The notes: generated by a model from the letters alone, not told the origin. A stretch of DNA of 64,000 bases from Clostridiales bacterium (GCA_015055515.1 SVIC01000002.1:62001-126000); one strand, 5' to 3'; positions 42,580 through 51,647 are shown, numbered from the stretch's first letter. Program-made: numbers and translations.

Positions 42580-42942
42580 TTATTTTATAACAGTATATAC
42601 TATTATCAATATAGCCAACACCCAAAAGCATATTGAGTATATAAGATACGAATTCTTATCAATAGACTGAAATGTACCCGTTACTCTAGAAAACACATTC
42701 TGATTTGGCTGTTGTGTAGTATTATCTATCACATCATATACTTCTTTATTGGCCTTGTGCCTCTTATACATCTTGTAACCAAGTAGTCCCATATCTATTG
42801 CTAGTATCCATAACACGAACTTAATATACCAGACACTGTTTATAGGCATTACTGCTAGTATAACGAAAAGCACAGACAATATTACCATTGTAAGATTGAT
42901 TTTATCTGCAAAAAATCGCTTTATTTTATCCTTAAACTTCAT
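42580..42942 (-). CDS. Hypothetical membrane protein
   Basis: 120 aa with three predicted TM stretches. Confidence 0.6.
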   Translation of the reverse strand: MKFKDKIKRFFADKINLTMVILSVLFVILAVMPINSVWYIKFVLWILAIDMGLLGYKMYKRHKANKEVYDVIDNTTQQPNQNVFSRVTGTFQSIDKNSYLIYSICFWVLAILIIVYTVIK

Positions 42943-42957
42943 TTTGCTTTAGTCCAA

Positions 42958-43236
42958 TTAGATGATGAAGAATAATACAATAAGAACTAATGATCCAACC
43001 CAGCCAAGATAGAACCAAACATTTCTCTTGTACGCTACATAACTAAATGATGCAAATAGTACTACTATGTAAGATAGTATATCTCCTACCATTTTTAGCG
43101 CAGATCCTATTGCAGAATTTAGACCCAATACTGCAGATAGTAATAGTGATATACCTACGCACACTACTGCTATAAAAGATAATAGTCTAAATATTCTACC
43201 CCAACTATAAGTAGTTGTTTTCTGTTTTGTCGACAT
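42958..43236 (-). CDS. Hypothetical membrane protein
   Basis: 92 aa, multi-TM, good RBS. Confidence 0.6.
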   Translation of the reverse strand: MSTKQKTTTYSWGRIFRLLSFIAVVCVGISLLLSAVLGLNSAIGSALKMVGDILSYIVVLFASFSYVAYKRNVWFYLGWVGSLVLIVLFFII

Positions 43237-43314
43237 AACACACCTCTCTATAACTTTTATATTTATTATGATATCACAATATTATTTGCTATAAAAGCAA
43301 AATAATCAAGTTTT

Positions 43315-43866
43315 TTATTTATCCCAAATAGAGTACTTGCACCCACAATATTTTTGACGATAAAGATCGTATTTTTCACTATTTCTAATAGATTTCAAAT
43401 ATCCATCATTTTTCTTAAAATTTGCCTCTAGATACTCCACTCCAAACTTACTAGACAAATCTCTACCAATCTCATTTAATAAGATATAATTCTTATGAGG
43501 ACTAACCGACATTGTAGTTGTGAATATATTATAGCCATTGTCTTTTGCGTATTTACAAGTCTTCTCTAGTCTTAGCCTAAAGCATTTCTCACATCTTGAT
43601 CCACCCTCAGGCTCATTCTCTAGGCCTTGCACTATATTATTGTATTCTGCAGGATTATACCCTACTTCTACTATTTTTATATCAGCACCTTCACTATTTA
43701 GTGCATTAACAATCTTATATTGCGTATCTAGTCTCTTATAATATTCTTCTTCTGGAAATATATTGGGATTATAGAAGAGTATAGTTACATCATATTCTCT
43801 TGTTAGAGCCTCTAATACACCACTACTACATGGCCCACAACAACTATGTAATAATAACTTTTTCAT
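43315..43866 (-). CDS. queH: Epoxyqueuosine reductase QueH
   Basis: LLHSCCGPCSSGVLEAL, CEKCFRLRLEKT, YCGCKYS. Confidence 0.93.
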   Translation of the reverse strand: MKKLLLHSCCGPCSSGVLEALTREYDVTILFYNPNIFPEEEYYKRLDTQYKIVNALNSEGADIKIVEVGYNPAEYNNIVQGLENEPEGGSRCEKCFRLRLEKTCKYAKDNGYNIFTTTMSVSPHKNYILLNEIGRDLSSKFGVEYLEANFKKNDGYLKSIRNSEKYDLYRQKYCGCKYSIWDK

Positions 43867-43873
43867 AATTCAC

Positions 43874-44818
43874 CTACATCACAAGTTGTAATACAAATCC
43901 AAGTATCGCACTCGTGCCATACAATGTCGTAAGTATCATCAAATTCTCTTTGATATTCTTATTATTCTTAAATAATACAAGCAGTGCTACACCTGCGTTT
44001 GCACATAGACCTGCTATACATGATGCAAAACTAATAGCACCACCAAGGAATAAATTAGTAATAACAAGGCTGGATGCACAATTAGGAATTAATCCAATCA
44101 ATGCAACTAAGAGTGGCTGAAATAGACTACTATTCATGCTAGAAATACTCTCTAATCCTACCCATTCAATTATGCCTGATAGTATAGCTGATACAATGAA
44201 TATATATAAGCAGATCTTAAGACTATGCACTAATGGATGTAAGATAAAGTGCTTAAAACTAGACTCTTCTTCTACAACGTCATGTCCGCAACATCCGTAA
44301 TCATGGTCGTGGTGTGGCACAGCACTATTTGTTAACGCTCCACCATCTATAAATATACCTTTTCTCCTCTTTATTCTATTATAAATAAAGTTAACAGTAT
44401 AGCCAATAATTACTGCATACACAAATTTGATAATAACAAGTAAGATTACATACTTCAGTGGATTATTTGCGAAATTACCATCAAATATATGTAAAAAGGC
44501 ATTATAATTCCCACCAATAAGTATTGGCAAAGCCTCGTCACTAGTTGCAATAAAAATTGCAAGAAGTGTTCCTATATTTATCTTTTTCTCAGAATACAAG
44601 TCGGTTGCAACAACCGAAAATCCGCATTGAGGAATAATTCCCACTGCACTAGCAATAACGGGAGAGTATTTATTGTCAAGAAATGATTTTGTTTTCCATT
44701 TCTTAGCACATTTATTCTCAATTACTTCTATTAGTATGTATATAAGAAAAAGCATAGGAAAAATTATTAGAGCTTCTTCTAATGAATGTAGTAGTATATG
44801 ACCTATTTTCTCAAACAT
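43874..44818 (-). CDS. Putative permease (putative manganese transporter/arsenic efflux-like family)
   Basis: Two repeats with IPQCGFSVVATDLYS and IPNCASSLVITNLFLGG. Confidence 0.75.
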   Translation of the reverse strand: MFEKIGHILLHSLEEALIIFPMLFLIYILIEVIENKCAKKWKTKSFLDNKYSPVIASAVGIIPQCGFSVVATDLYSEKKINIGTLLAIFIATSDEALPILIGGNYNAFLHIFDGNFANNPLKYVILLVIIKFVYAVIIGYTVNFIYNRIKRRKGIFIDGGALTNSAVPHHDHDYGCCGHDVVEEESSFKHFILHPLVHSLKICLYIFIVSAILSGIIEWVGLESISSMNSSLFQPLLVALIGLIPNCASSLVITNLFLGGAISFASCIAGLCANAGVALLVLFKNNKNIKENLMILTTLYGTSAILGFVLQLVM

Positions 44819-45345
44819 AATCTCCCCTCCAAATATTTTCTTAAAAATTTCTTATTATTTGATCTATAATTACTTAACATTTTGCTAAGGTCAGATCTAT
44901 CCAGCAAAACCACTTTTAGCCTATTTGCCATATCAATAGCCTGCTTAGAGTACTTAGAATTAGTCACAACTAAAGCATAGTCGCAAGAATAATAATTCTT
45001 AGCAGTATTTATCTCTTGTATAGCAGAAGAACCAACACTATGATTATAATACAATTTTGTCTGAATGCAATACTCTATACCGCGAAAATTAGCAAATATA
45101 TCAACGCCATAGTCGCCCGATCTCTTGGTTAATTTTGTTTTATAACCAAAAAAATCAAATAAGTACGCAACAATCTCCTCAAATTGTGTTCCAGTAATCG
45201 CATCTATATCAGAAACTGATATACCAGCCAAATAATTACGAACTCTGTTATTTCGGGCTTTCTTGGTTACCAATATTAATATAAGAACAACTATTGTCAA
45301 TGGCAATAGTAATACTGCCAATATAGTCAAAAATATTTTTTTCAT
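44803..45345 (-). CDS. TM-anchored Mrr-type restriction-endonuclease-like protein
   Basis: N-terminal TM; GTQFEEIVAYLFDFFGY, GDYGVDIFANFRGIEYCIQTK (D-x-QxK nuclease motif). Confidence 0.8.
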   Translation of the reverse strand: MKKIFLTILAVLLLPLTIVVLILILVTKKARNNRVRNYLAGISVSDIDAITGTQFEEIVAYLFDFFGYKTKLTKRSGDYGVDIFANFRGIEYCIQTKLYYNHSVGSSAIQEINTAKNYYSCDYALVVTNSKYSKQAIDMANRLKVVLLDRSDLSKMLSNYRSNNKKFLRKYLEGRLCLRK

Positions 45346-45385
45346 GTCGACATTATATCACAAAAATATATGTAATTACAAAAAT

Positions 45386-45418
45386 AAAAGCGATTAAAAT
45401 AAATTAATCGCTTTTGTT
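45386..45418 (-). terminator. Terminator downstream of the distal in-frame mscS stop
   Basis: aaaagcgatta-aaataaa-ttaatcgcttttg. Confidence 0.8.
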
Positions 45419-45503
45419 ATTATTTCTTCTTACCACCGATTATTTTCTTTATCTTAGTACTTACTTTTTTCTCTTCTTTCTCTTCTTCGGCTTTTTGTTT
45501 TTC

Positions 45504-46454
45504 TTATTCTTCTGCTTTCTTTTTCTTCTTTGCAGTATATTCTTGATTTTCGAACTCAATTTCTTCCTTTACCAGTACATCATCCTCATCTATAGGCTTA
45601 GGTAACTTATCATCTTCCTTGATATGCACATCCACTTGATTATATGGAATAGATATACCATTCTTATCAAACTCATATTTTACTTTTTCTAAGATATCGA
45701 ATTTGAAATCCCAATAATCAGCGGATTTAGTCCATGCACGGCAAATTATGTCTATAGATGATGCGTTATGAGCACCTACTCTGATTGTAATACCTTTGTC
45801 TGCCAATACCAATTCGTGATTATCCACTAATTTGTGTAGTATTCTTTTTGCTTTTCTAAAATCATTCTCGTATGCAATAGAGAATGTAAAATCCACCCTA
45901 CGCACATCTTTTATAGAATAATTTGTCACCGTAGTATTAGTTACTTTGCTATTTGGCACTACTATTACCTTGTTATCGCCAGTAACAATAGTTGTATAGA
46001 ATAGTTGAATTTTCTCTACTGTACCACTCTCGCCATCATATTCAACAAAATCACCAATTCTAAATGGTCTCATTACCAATATAATTATACCACCAGCAAA
46101 GTTGGACAGTGATCCTTGTAGAGCAAGACCTACAGTAACACCAATTGATGTAATTAATGCTACAATACTGCTCATCTCTACACCAAGATAACCAATAATT
46201 ATAATAAACACTAATAATTTAAGACCTTTTCTGCCAAAACCCACCACTGAATCTTTGATAGTTCGGTCTACTTTCTTTTCTGTCATTTTTTTGTCTAATT
46301 TCTTAAATACGAAGTTAATAACTCTAAATGACACCCACCATATAAGCAAGGCCACTATTAACTTGGTAAGAATTTGAAGACCTGTAGTTGTGCACCAATT
46401 AATGATACTATCCCAAAAATTGGTAGACTCTGCACCCAATAAATTTGTACTCAT
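45504..46454 (-). CDS. mscS: MscS family small-conductance mechanosensitive channel
   Basis: ALQGSLSNFAGGIIILVMRPFRIGDFVE, VPNSKVTNTTVTNYS. Confidence 0.92.
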   Translation of the reverse strand: MSTNLLGAESTNFWDSIINWCTTTGLQILTKLIVALLIWWVSFRVINFVFKKLDKKMTEKKVDRTIKDSVVGFGRKGLKLLVFIIIIGYLGVEMSSIVALITSIGVTVGLALQGSLSNFAGGIIILVMRPFRIGDFVEYDGESGTVEKIQLFYTTIVTGDNKVIVVPNSKVTNTTVTNYSIKDVRRVDFTFSIAYENDFRKAKRILHKLVDNHELVLADKGITIRVGAHNASSIDIICRAWTKSADYWDFKFDILEKVKYEFDKNGISIPYNQVDVHIKEDDKLPKPIDEDDVLVKEEIEFENQEYTAKKKKKAEE

Positions 46455-46540
46455 ACTTTTCCTCCTTATTTGTATAACGTAAGTATTTTATCACTAAAAA
46501 AAGCAAACACCAACAAAGTATCTGCTTTTTTGATATTTTT

Positions 46541-47140
46541 TTACATTTCTATACAATTTTCTTTTACTTTAATTTTTTCATTAATTCTATCTTGTGCATC
46601 TCTTAGGGCATATGGATCATCACTTTTGCCTATATATATTTTCATCTTGTCTACAATCCCAGTATCATTATAGTGATCAATTCTCTTCTCATGCTCTGGG
46701 TTTAATGCTATAGCCATATTACCATTATTATCTAACTTTACAACACCTCTTACTATATGACAATCCTCTTCGTCCTCTTCTACAGCAAGGAAATACTTAT
46801 TCTTGTCATCCTCTTTGCCTATTTTCTCTATCTCAGACTCATAGAACTCATTAAAAAATGATGACTGTCGCAAAAATCCAGATACATACTCTTGATCATC
46901 ATTTATACTTTTCTCTGGTAGATTTACATTATCAAAATCAAATTCATTACCATTGTTATCTAATTTTGACACTAGATCTTCGGACAAAATATCTTCTGCT
47001 TTTATCATAGATACAGTGTGCTCTAAAAAGATATGTCCGAATATATAATCTGACGACGCCTCATCCTTTTCAGTAACATCGTACACCCCAAAGAACTTAT
47101 CTTTTTCTATTTCTATATTCTTATAATCTAATTTTGCCAT
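46541..47140 (-). CDS. Hypothetical protein
   Basis: 199 aa soluble acidic ORF with terminator-like hairpin downstream. Confidence 0.6.
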   Translation of the reverse strand: MAKLDYKNIEIEKDKFFGVYDVTEKDEASSDYIFGHIFLEHTVSMIKAEDILSEDLVSKLDNNGNEFDFDNVNLPEKSINDDQEYVSGFLRQSSFFNEFYESEIEKIGKEDDKNKYFLAVEEDEEDCHIVRGVVKLDNNGNMAIALNPEHEKRIDHYNDTGIVDKMKIYIGKSDDPYALRDAQDRINEKIKVKENCIEM

Positions 47141-47158
47141 ACAATCACCTTTTTTATA

Positions 47159-47896
47159 TTAACAATGACCGCCATCCAATACTATCACTTGACCAGTAAT
47201 ATAACTGGCTTTATCCGAAGCCAGGAACACAACCGTGTCAGCAATCTCCTCTGGTTCTGCCCATCTACCCATATGATATTTTGCGGTCTCTTGCTCCACA
47301 AAATCCATTGGCAATTCTGCATTCATATCGGTATTAACCCAGCCAGGAGCCACGGCATTTACATTAATGACAGGAGCATACTTCATAGACAAATCTTTTG
47401 TCAAAGACTGAAGTGCCAACTTAGTCATTGCATAATCTGCCGTGCCTGGATTAAAGTCATACATGCCACTAGTACTACTAATATTTACAATCTTACCTTT
47501 GCCTTGTTTTACCATAATAGGAGCAATGAGTTGACTTAAGAATAATGGTGCCAGCATATTTGTTTTTACTATTTCCATGTTTTCTTCATATTTTATATCT
47601 TCAAATTCTCTATCGTATACAATGCCAGCATTATTGACCAATACATCTATTTTTCCATATTTTTCTATGATATATTTCACCATTGTCTTTTGCGCTGTTA
47701 TATCAGCAACATCCGCCTTGTACGCCTCAGCATTACCACCATGTGCGACTATCTCTTCTACAACTGAATTGGCAGATTTGCTATTGCTTTTATAGTTTAT
47801 TATTACAATATCTCCAATTTCAGCAAATTTTATTGCAGAGGCTCTGCCTATGCCTCTACCTCCACCAGTAATTAAAACAACTCTTCCTTTCATCAA
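47159..47896 (-). CDS. SDR family oxidoreductase (FabG-like)
   Basis: LITGGGRGIGRASA, VNNAGI, YAMTKLAL, GGHC C-terminus. Confidence 0.92.
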   Translation of the reverse strand: MMKGRVVLITGGGRGIGRASAIKFAEIGDIVIINYKSNSKSANSVVEEIVAHGGNAEAYKADVADITAQKTMVKYIIEKYGKIDVLVNNAGIVYDREFEDIKYEENMEIVKTNMLAPLFLSQLIAPIMVKQGKGKIVNISSTSGMYDFNPGTADYAMTKLALQSLTKDLSMKYAPVINVNAVAPGWVNTDMNAELPMDFVEQETAKYHMGRWAEPEEIADTVVFLASDKASYITGQVIVLDGGHC

Positions 47897-47913
47897 TTTC
47901 CATACCTCACTTT

Positions 47914-48228
47914 TTATCTATTATCCGTACTAATAAGGAATATTTTATCATGGAAAGCACCGCGTTTTTCTACTTTTTTATTTCTGATTGTATCAAATTC
48001 TTCATAAGAACAACCTTTTACATCCAGTATTGCCCTAAGTACTTCTTCTAGATCTGCCAGTTCTTCAATCTCACCAGACTCTAGATATTCTCTCATTTCT
48101 TCTTGCAACTTAGTGTTCAATTCCTTCAAGTACTGCATGTCATCCAGTATCCTAGTCTCACAACTTTCGCCATTTGCATTAATTATAGTAGGAATCTTAT
48201 CTCTCACTAATTTATTAAATATTTTCAT
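47914..48228 (-). CDS. Phosphoribosyl-ATP pyrophosphohydrolase/MazG-like house-cleaning protein
   Basis: MKIFNKLVRDKIPTIINANG...KLQEEMREYLESGEIEELADLEEVL. Confidence 0.8.
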   Translation of the reverse strand: MKIFNKLVRDKIPTIINANGESCETRILDDMQYLKELNTKLQEEMREYLESGEIEELADLEEVLRAILDVKGCSYEEFDTIRNKKVEKRGAFHDKIFLISTDNR

Positions 48229-49129
48229 TCTCATCCTCACTTTGCGATAGTTCATCTATTCTCAACACTATCTCATCACACATATTGGATATTGTGCCGT
48301 TATTTTTCAACTTTTGCTTTGTATCCCATTCTTTTGCATTGAACCATGTCCTTTGTTGCAAATATCTATTTGATGGAGTATTAAATAGACCATTCGTACT
48401 AATTACTAAATCTGCGTTCTTGTAGAAATGGTCTATATTATGTAAAAGATACTCATTTACATCATTACCTCTGGCTAGATTTCTGTCATCATAGTCTAGT
48501 CCTGGACATAACAACACTGTATTTGTTTTGCTTAAGATCTCATCAGTCTTGTCTTGAAGTTTAGGTATGGATATTCCATATTTCTTAAGTCGCATTTTGG
48601 TAAACATATTAGTCTTTTCACCAACCATATCCCAGCCAAAGGACCCTGGAGGATCTAAAACAATTGGTTGGTCTACCACACTATACACATATTCTATCAT
48701 TTTGATAGCAACATCATTAAGAGTAATTATTACTTCTTGCTCGCTAAATGATTGATATGGCTGATCCATGTATGCATTTACAACATCATATAGCGGAGTA
48801 AAGTCCTTTATTAGATTATGATAGTTGTTATACATATCTACAAATTCATTAACTAAAGCAATTTCCTTGTCTTTATATTCATCATTTAAGCAATCTTTTA
48901 GCATTGGATCTCTTGCTATATCTTTGATCACATCTTTCTTGTATTGCTCTTGGTCAAACTTATTAGTATTAATAACCCCTCTCATCTCTAGATCTACCAA
49001 CTGCATAAGATCATCTATACAAATATTCGGCATACCCAATCTACTAGACAACTCCGACGCAAGTAGGCTTTTGCCAACCCCTGATGGACCTATTAATGAT
49101 ATAGATTTCCTCAAATTCTCTTCTGTCAT
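48215..49129 (-). CDS. Shikimate-kinase-like P-loop protein
   Basis: SLIGPSGVGKSLLASELSSRLGMPNICIDDLM. Confidence 0.7.
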   Translation of the reverse strand: MTEENLRKSISLIGPSGVGKSLLASELSSRLGMPNICIDDLMQLVDLEMRGVINTNKFDQEQYKKDVIKDIARDPMLKDCLNDEYKDKEIALVNEFVDMYNNYHNLIKDFTPLYDVVNAYMDQPYQSFSEQEVIITLNDVAIKMIEYVYSVVDQPIVLDPPGSFGWDMVGEKTNMFTKMRLKKYGISIPKLQDKTDEILSKTNTVLLCPGLDYDDRNLARGNDVNEYLLHNIDHFYKNADLVISTNGLFNTPSNRYLQQRTWFNAKEWDTKQKLKNNGTISNMCDEIVLRIDELSQSEDENENI

Positions 49130-49139
49130 ATCTCTCCTA

Positions 49140-49703
49140 CTAGAATAATATCCTCATTATACTATCATACTTTTCTTTGGTTAACTCTTTTGTCTCAGCA
49201 CTCATCTTTGCATAACTTTTCTGGATCTTCTTCTTTACGAAATTATTCGCTGTCATAATGTCTTCACCCAAATACGCCCTCCAGCATATTAGTTCCACCA
49301 CACTATCCATATGGCTCACAGCATCGGCATCAGCCACGCAAATCTCTTCTATACTGTATTTGTCCCTGACTACGCTGGCTCTGTGATTTAATATACAACC
49401 CTTTACCCTAGATACAAAATTATCATCATATCCATCCTTAGTTAATATCGCACCAGCCAACTCAGCACCTAGTACATGGTGGTTATCACTATTAGCAAAA
49501 TCTAGTAAATTAGCATAATCATGAAACAACGCCGACACCTCTACAATGTCTCTATCTGCACCATATTTCTCTGCCAGCATTATGGCATTATTTATTACAG
49601 GTAGCAAATGATACTGCCATGTTTGACCTATTTGACAATTCTGTGGCCTATCGTAATGTTCCGCTTGTTCTTTGATTAAATCATAATACTTCTGGTATTT
49701 CAT
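49140..49703 (-). CDS. HD domain-containing protein
   Basis: VSALFHDYANLLDF, HHVLGAELA, ILNHRAS. Confidence 0.85.
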   Translation of the reverse strand: MKYQKYYDLIKEQAEHYDRPQNCQIGQTWQYHLLPVINNAIMLAEKYGADRDIVEVSALFHDYANLLDFANSDNHHVLGAELAGAILTKDGYDDNFVSRVKGCILNHRASVVRDKYSIEEICVADADAVSHMDSVVELICWRAYLGEDIMTANNFVKKKIQKSYAKMSAETKELTKEKYDSIMRILF

Positions 49704-49775
49704 ATACACCTCAAGCATGAGTATATCACAGAACACTATAAATATAAAATAAAAAAAGCCTCCAAATAGAGACTT

Positions 49776-50249
49776 TTAATTCAATATCCATAGTGCAATA
49801 TTAAGTGTTGTGGCTATACATACCCACACTGGATAAAGGGATATAATGAGGCCATTCATAGCATCCTCTTTGCATATCTCAAAATACAGTCTTAGTGCAA
49901 AAAGTGCATTAATTATAATTACCACATTGCCTAAGAATAATTGTTGCAAAGTAAAGAATACAAGGCACCACAATACATTTAGTACACCATTAATTACAAG
50001 CAAAACAATATTTTCCTTGCTAATAGGTGTTCGATTTTGCCACTTAATCAGTATCCATGCAAATAGCACATATATCACCGTCCATATTATAGGAATAACA
50101 ATAGACGGTATCCACTCTGTCGGCTTATTTAATCCCTCGAACCACCGCATGCCTATCTGACTAAATAATGTGCCTAGTCCAGCAATAATTATTATTGGAA
50201 TTATAATTGATACAATGTTACTTTTTCTCATAGTTGTATTTTTGCCCAT
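49776..50249 (-). CDS. TspO/MBR family protein
   Basis: WFEGLNKPTEWIPSIVIPIIWTVIYVLFAW, NVLWCLVFF. Confidence 0.88.
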   Translation of the reverse strand: MGKNTTMRKSNIVSIIIPIIIIAGLGTLFSQIGMRWFEGLNKPTEWIPSIVIPIIWTVIYVLFAWILIKWQNRTPISKENIVLLVINGVLNVLWCLVFFTLQQLFLGNVVIIINALFALRLYFEICKEDAMNGLIISLYPVWVCIATTLNIALWILN

Positions 50250-50305
50250 TTTTAGATAATTATACATAGAAAAAGTGCTTGCAAGACATTGCAAACACTT
50301 TTATT

Positions 50306-50974
50306 TTATTCCTTTGTCATATCATCGATTGTCAGTAGATTATCATCAATAGGCTGACCTATTCTATCATATATTTCTTTTACCTCTTCTGCCTTTACAC
50401 CCTCTGTGAACCATTCAAAATATCTAGATTTGATGTCTGAACGTTCGAATAACTTTTCATCGCCAGATATGCTATATAGATCTGATATCTCTAAATCTAT
50501 ACCTTTCTTTAATTCAGCCGGAACATAAGTAAAAATATATTTACCATTCACATAGCTAGATACATCATGAAAATGACCAATAGGGCTGGCTTCTTGCTTC
50601 TTAAAGCCGTAATCAGCCAATTTTTTACTAGTTAATCCCACACTTGCTTCAGAGCATGGCTCAATATTATTTTCTGCCTCAACCTTTTCCGAAATAAAAG
50701 AAATAACCTTGTATGCATCCTCATAAGTCATACCATTAGGCAATACAAATGGACTAGTTAGACCTAATGTCCTACCCAATTTCAAATCGTTGGTACCATA
50801 TTGATAAAAAGTCTCTAAATGTACATATAACATACGAACAGCCTTCGTCTTTTCATCATTATTTGTAACAACATCTTGACTATTCGTATTATTTTCTTTT
50901 CTAAATTTGCTTATATAATCCTTTATGCTCATAATTACCCTCTTATATCTATGTATATAATGATGATAACACAC
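50306..50974 (-). CDS. Hypothetical protein
   Basis: 222 aa ORF; probable start at internal MSIKDYI. Confidence 0.6.
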   Translation of the reverse strand: MCYHHYIHRYKRVIMSIKDYISKFRKENNTNSQDVVTNNDEKTKAVRMLYVHLETFYQYGTNDLKLGRTLGLTSPFVLPNGMTYEDAYKVISFISEKVEAENNIEPCSEASVGLTSKKLADYGFKKQEASPIGHFHDVSSYVNGKYIFTYVPAELKKGIDLEISDLYSISGDEKLFERSDIKSRYFEWFTEGVKAEEVKEIYDRIGQPIDDNLLTIDDMTKE

Positions 50975-51060
50975 ATTTTACACTTGTCAAGAGTAAAAGA
51001 AATAGAGCAATGCCTATAAAACAACAAAAAAAAACCACGACTATGTCGGGCTTATTGATT

Positions 51061-51251
51061 GTGGTGCGGATGAGAGGACTTGTCTATTGAACGACAGTTC
51101 AATACTTCGGGTGGCAGTATTAACTGACGGGGTCCCGAATACAGTTCAAGTCACAATGCTACAGCATTGTTATTGCGACAGCAATTCTCATCTAGACACA
51201 AAAAAACCTCGGTGAAACTGAGGCTATTAGTGGTGCGGATGAGAGGACTTG
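51061..51251. repeat. 22-nt direct repeat pair (51061-51082 and 51230-51251, gtggtgcggatgagaggacttg); second copy is the 3' end of tRNA-Leu(TAG)
   Basis: Exact match of both copies; 169 bp offset. Confidence 0.9.
51201..51226 (-). terminator. Terminator immediately after tRNA-Leu(TAG)
   Basis: minus strand GCCTCAG-TTTCA-CCGAGGTTTTTTT. Confidence 0.75.
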
Positions 51252-51313
51252 AACCCCCACTCTTTCGAACTAGATCCTAAGTCTAGCGCGTCTGCCAATT
51301 TCGCCACATCCGC
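51231..51313 (-). tRNA. tRNA-Leu (TAG)
   Basis: GCGGATGTGGCGAAATTGGCAGACGCGCTAGACTTAGGATCTAG...GGGGGTTCAAGTCCTCTCATCCGCACCA. Confidence 0.95.
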
Positions 51314-51322
51314 AAAATTGAT

Positions 51323-51398
51323 TGGTGACCCATCCGCGATTCGAACGCGGGACACCATGATTAAAAGTCATGTGCTCTACCAGCTGAGCTAATGGATC
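51323..51398 (-). tRNA. tRNA-Lys (TTT)
   Basis: GATCCATTAGCTCAGCTGGTAGAGCACATGACTTTTAATCATGGTGTCCCGCGTTCGAATCGCGGATGGGTCACCA. Confidence 0.95.
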
Positions 51399-51403
51399 GC
51401 ATT

Positions 51404-51478
51404 TGGCTGGGATGGCAGGATTTGAACCTACGAATGCGAGAGTCAAAGTCTCGTGCCTTACCGCTTGGCTACACCCCA
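51404..51478 (-). tRNA. tRNA-Gln (TTG)
   Basis: TGGGGTGTAGCCAAGCGGTAAGGCACGAGACTTTGACTCTCGCATTCGTAGGTTCAAATCCTGCCATCCCAGCCA. Confidence 0.95.
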
Positions 51479-51570
51479 ATGGTATTGTTCTAATCCTTGA
51501 CAACAACGTTATTCTATCACAGGAAAACATGATTGTCAATAGAACTAAAATACTTTTTGAAAAAATAATG

Positions 51571-51647
51571 TGGGGTGAATAGTGGGACTCGAACCCACGA
51601 CTTCCAGAGCCACAATCTGGCGCTCTACCAGCTGAACTATATCCACC
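51571..51647 (-). tRNA. tRNA-His (GTG)
   Basis: GGTGGATATAGTTCAGCTGGTAGAGCGCCAGATTGTGGCTCTGGAAGTCGTGGGTTCGAGTCCCACTATTCACCCCA. Confidence 0.95.

Noticed and set aside
45414-45605. Phe/Leu-rich + strand ORF (MLLFLLTTDYFLYLSTYFFLFFLFFGFLFFLFF...)
   Set aside because: Antisense of the Lys/Glu-rich MscS tail; compositional artefact.
51106-51139. T-box-like segment ttcGGGTGGCA...ggGGTCCCgaa on the + strand inside the tRNA-Leu(TAG) element
   Set aside because: Has the GGGTGGN core and flanking stem, but the N (C) does not match tRNA-Leu discriminator A, the ACCGCG part is missing, and no downstream + strand gene exists to regulate.
51270-51539. ORF 51270-51539(-)
   Set aside because: Spans tRNA-Leu, tRNA-Lys and tRNA-Gln; spurious.
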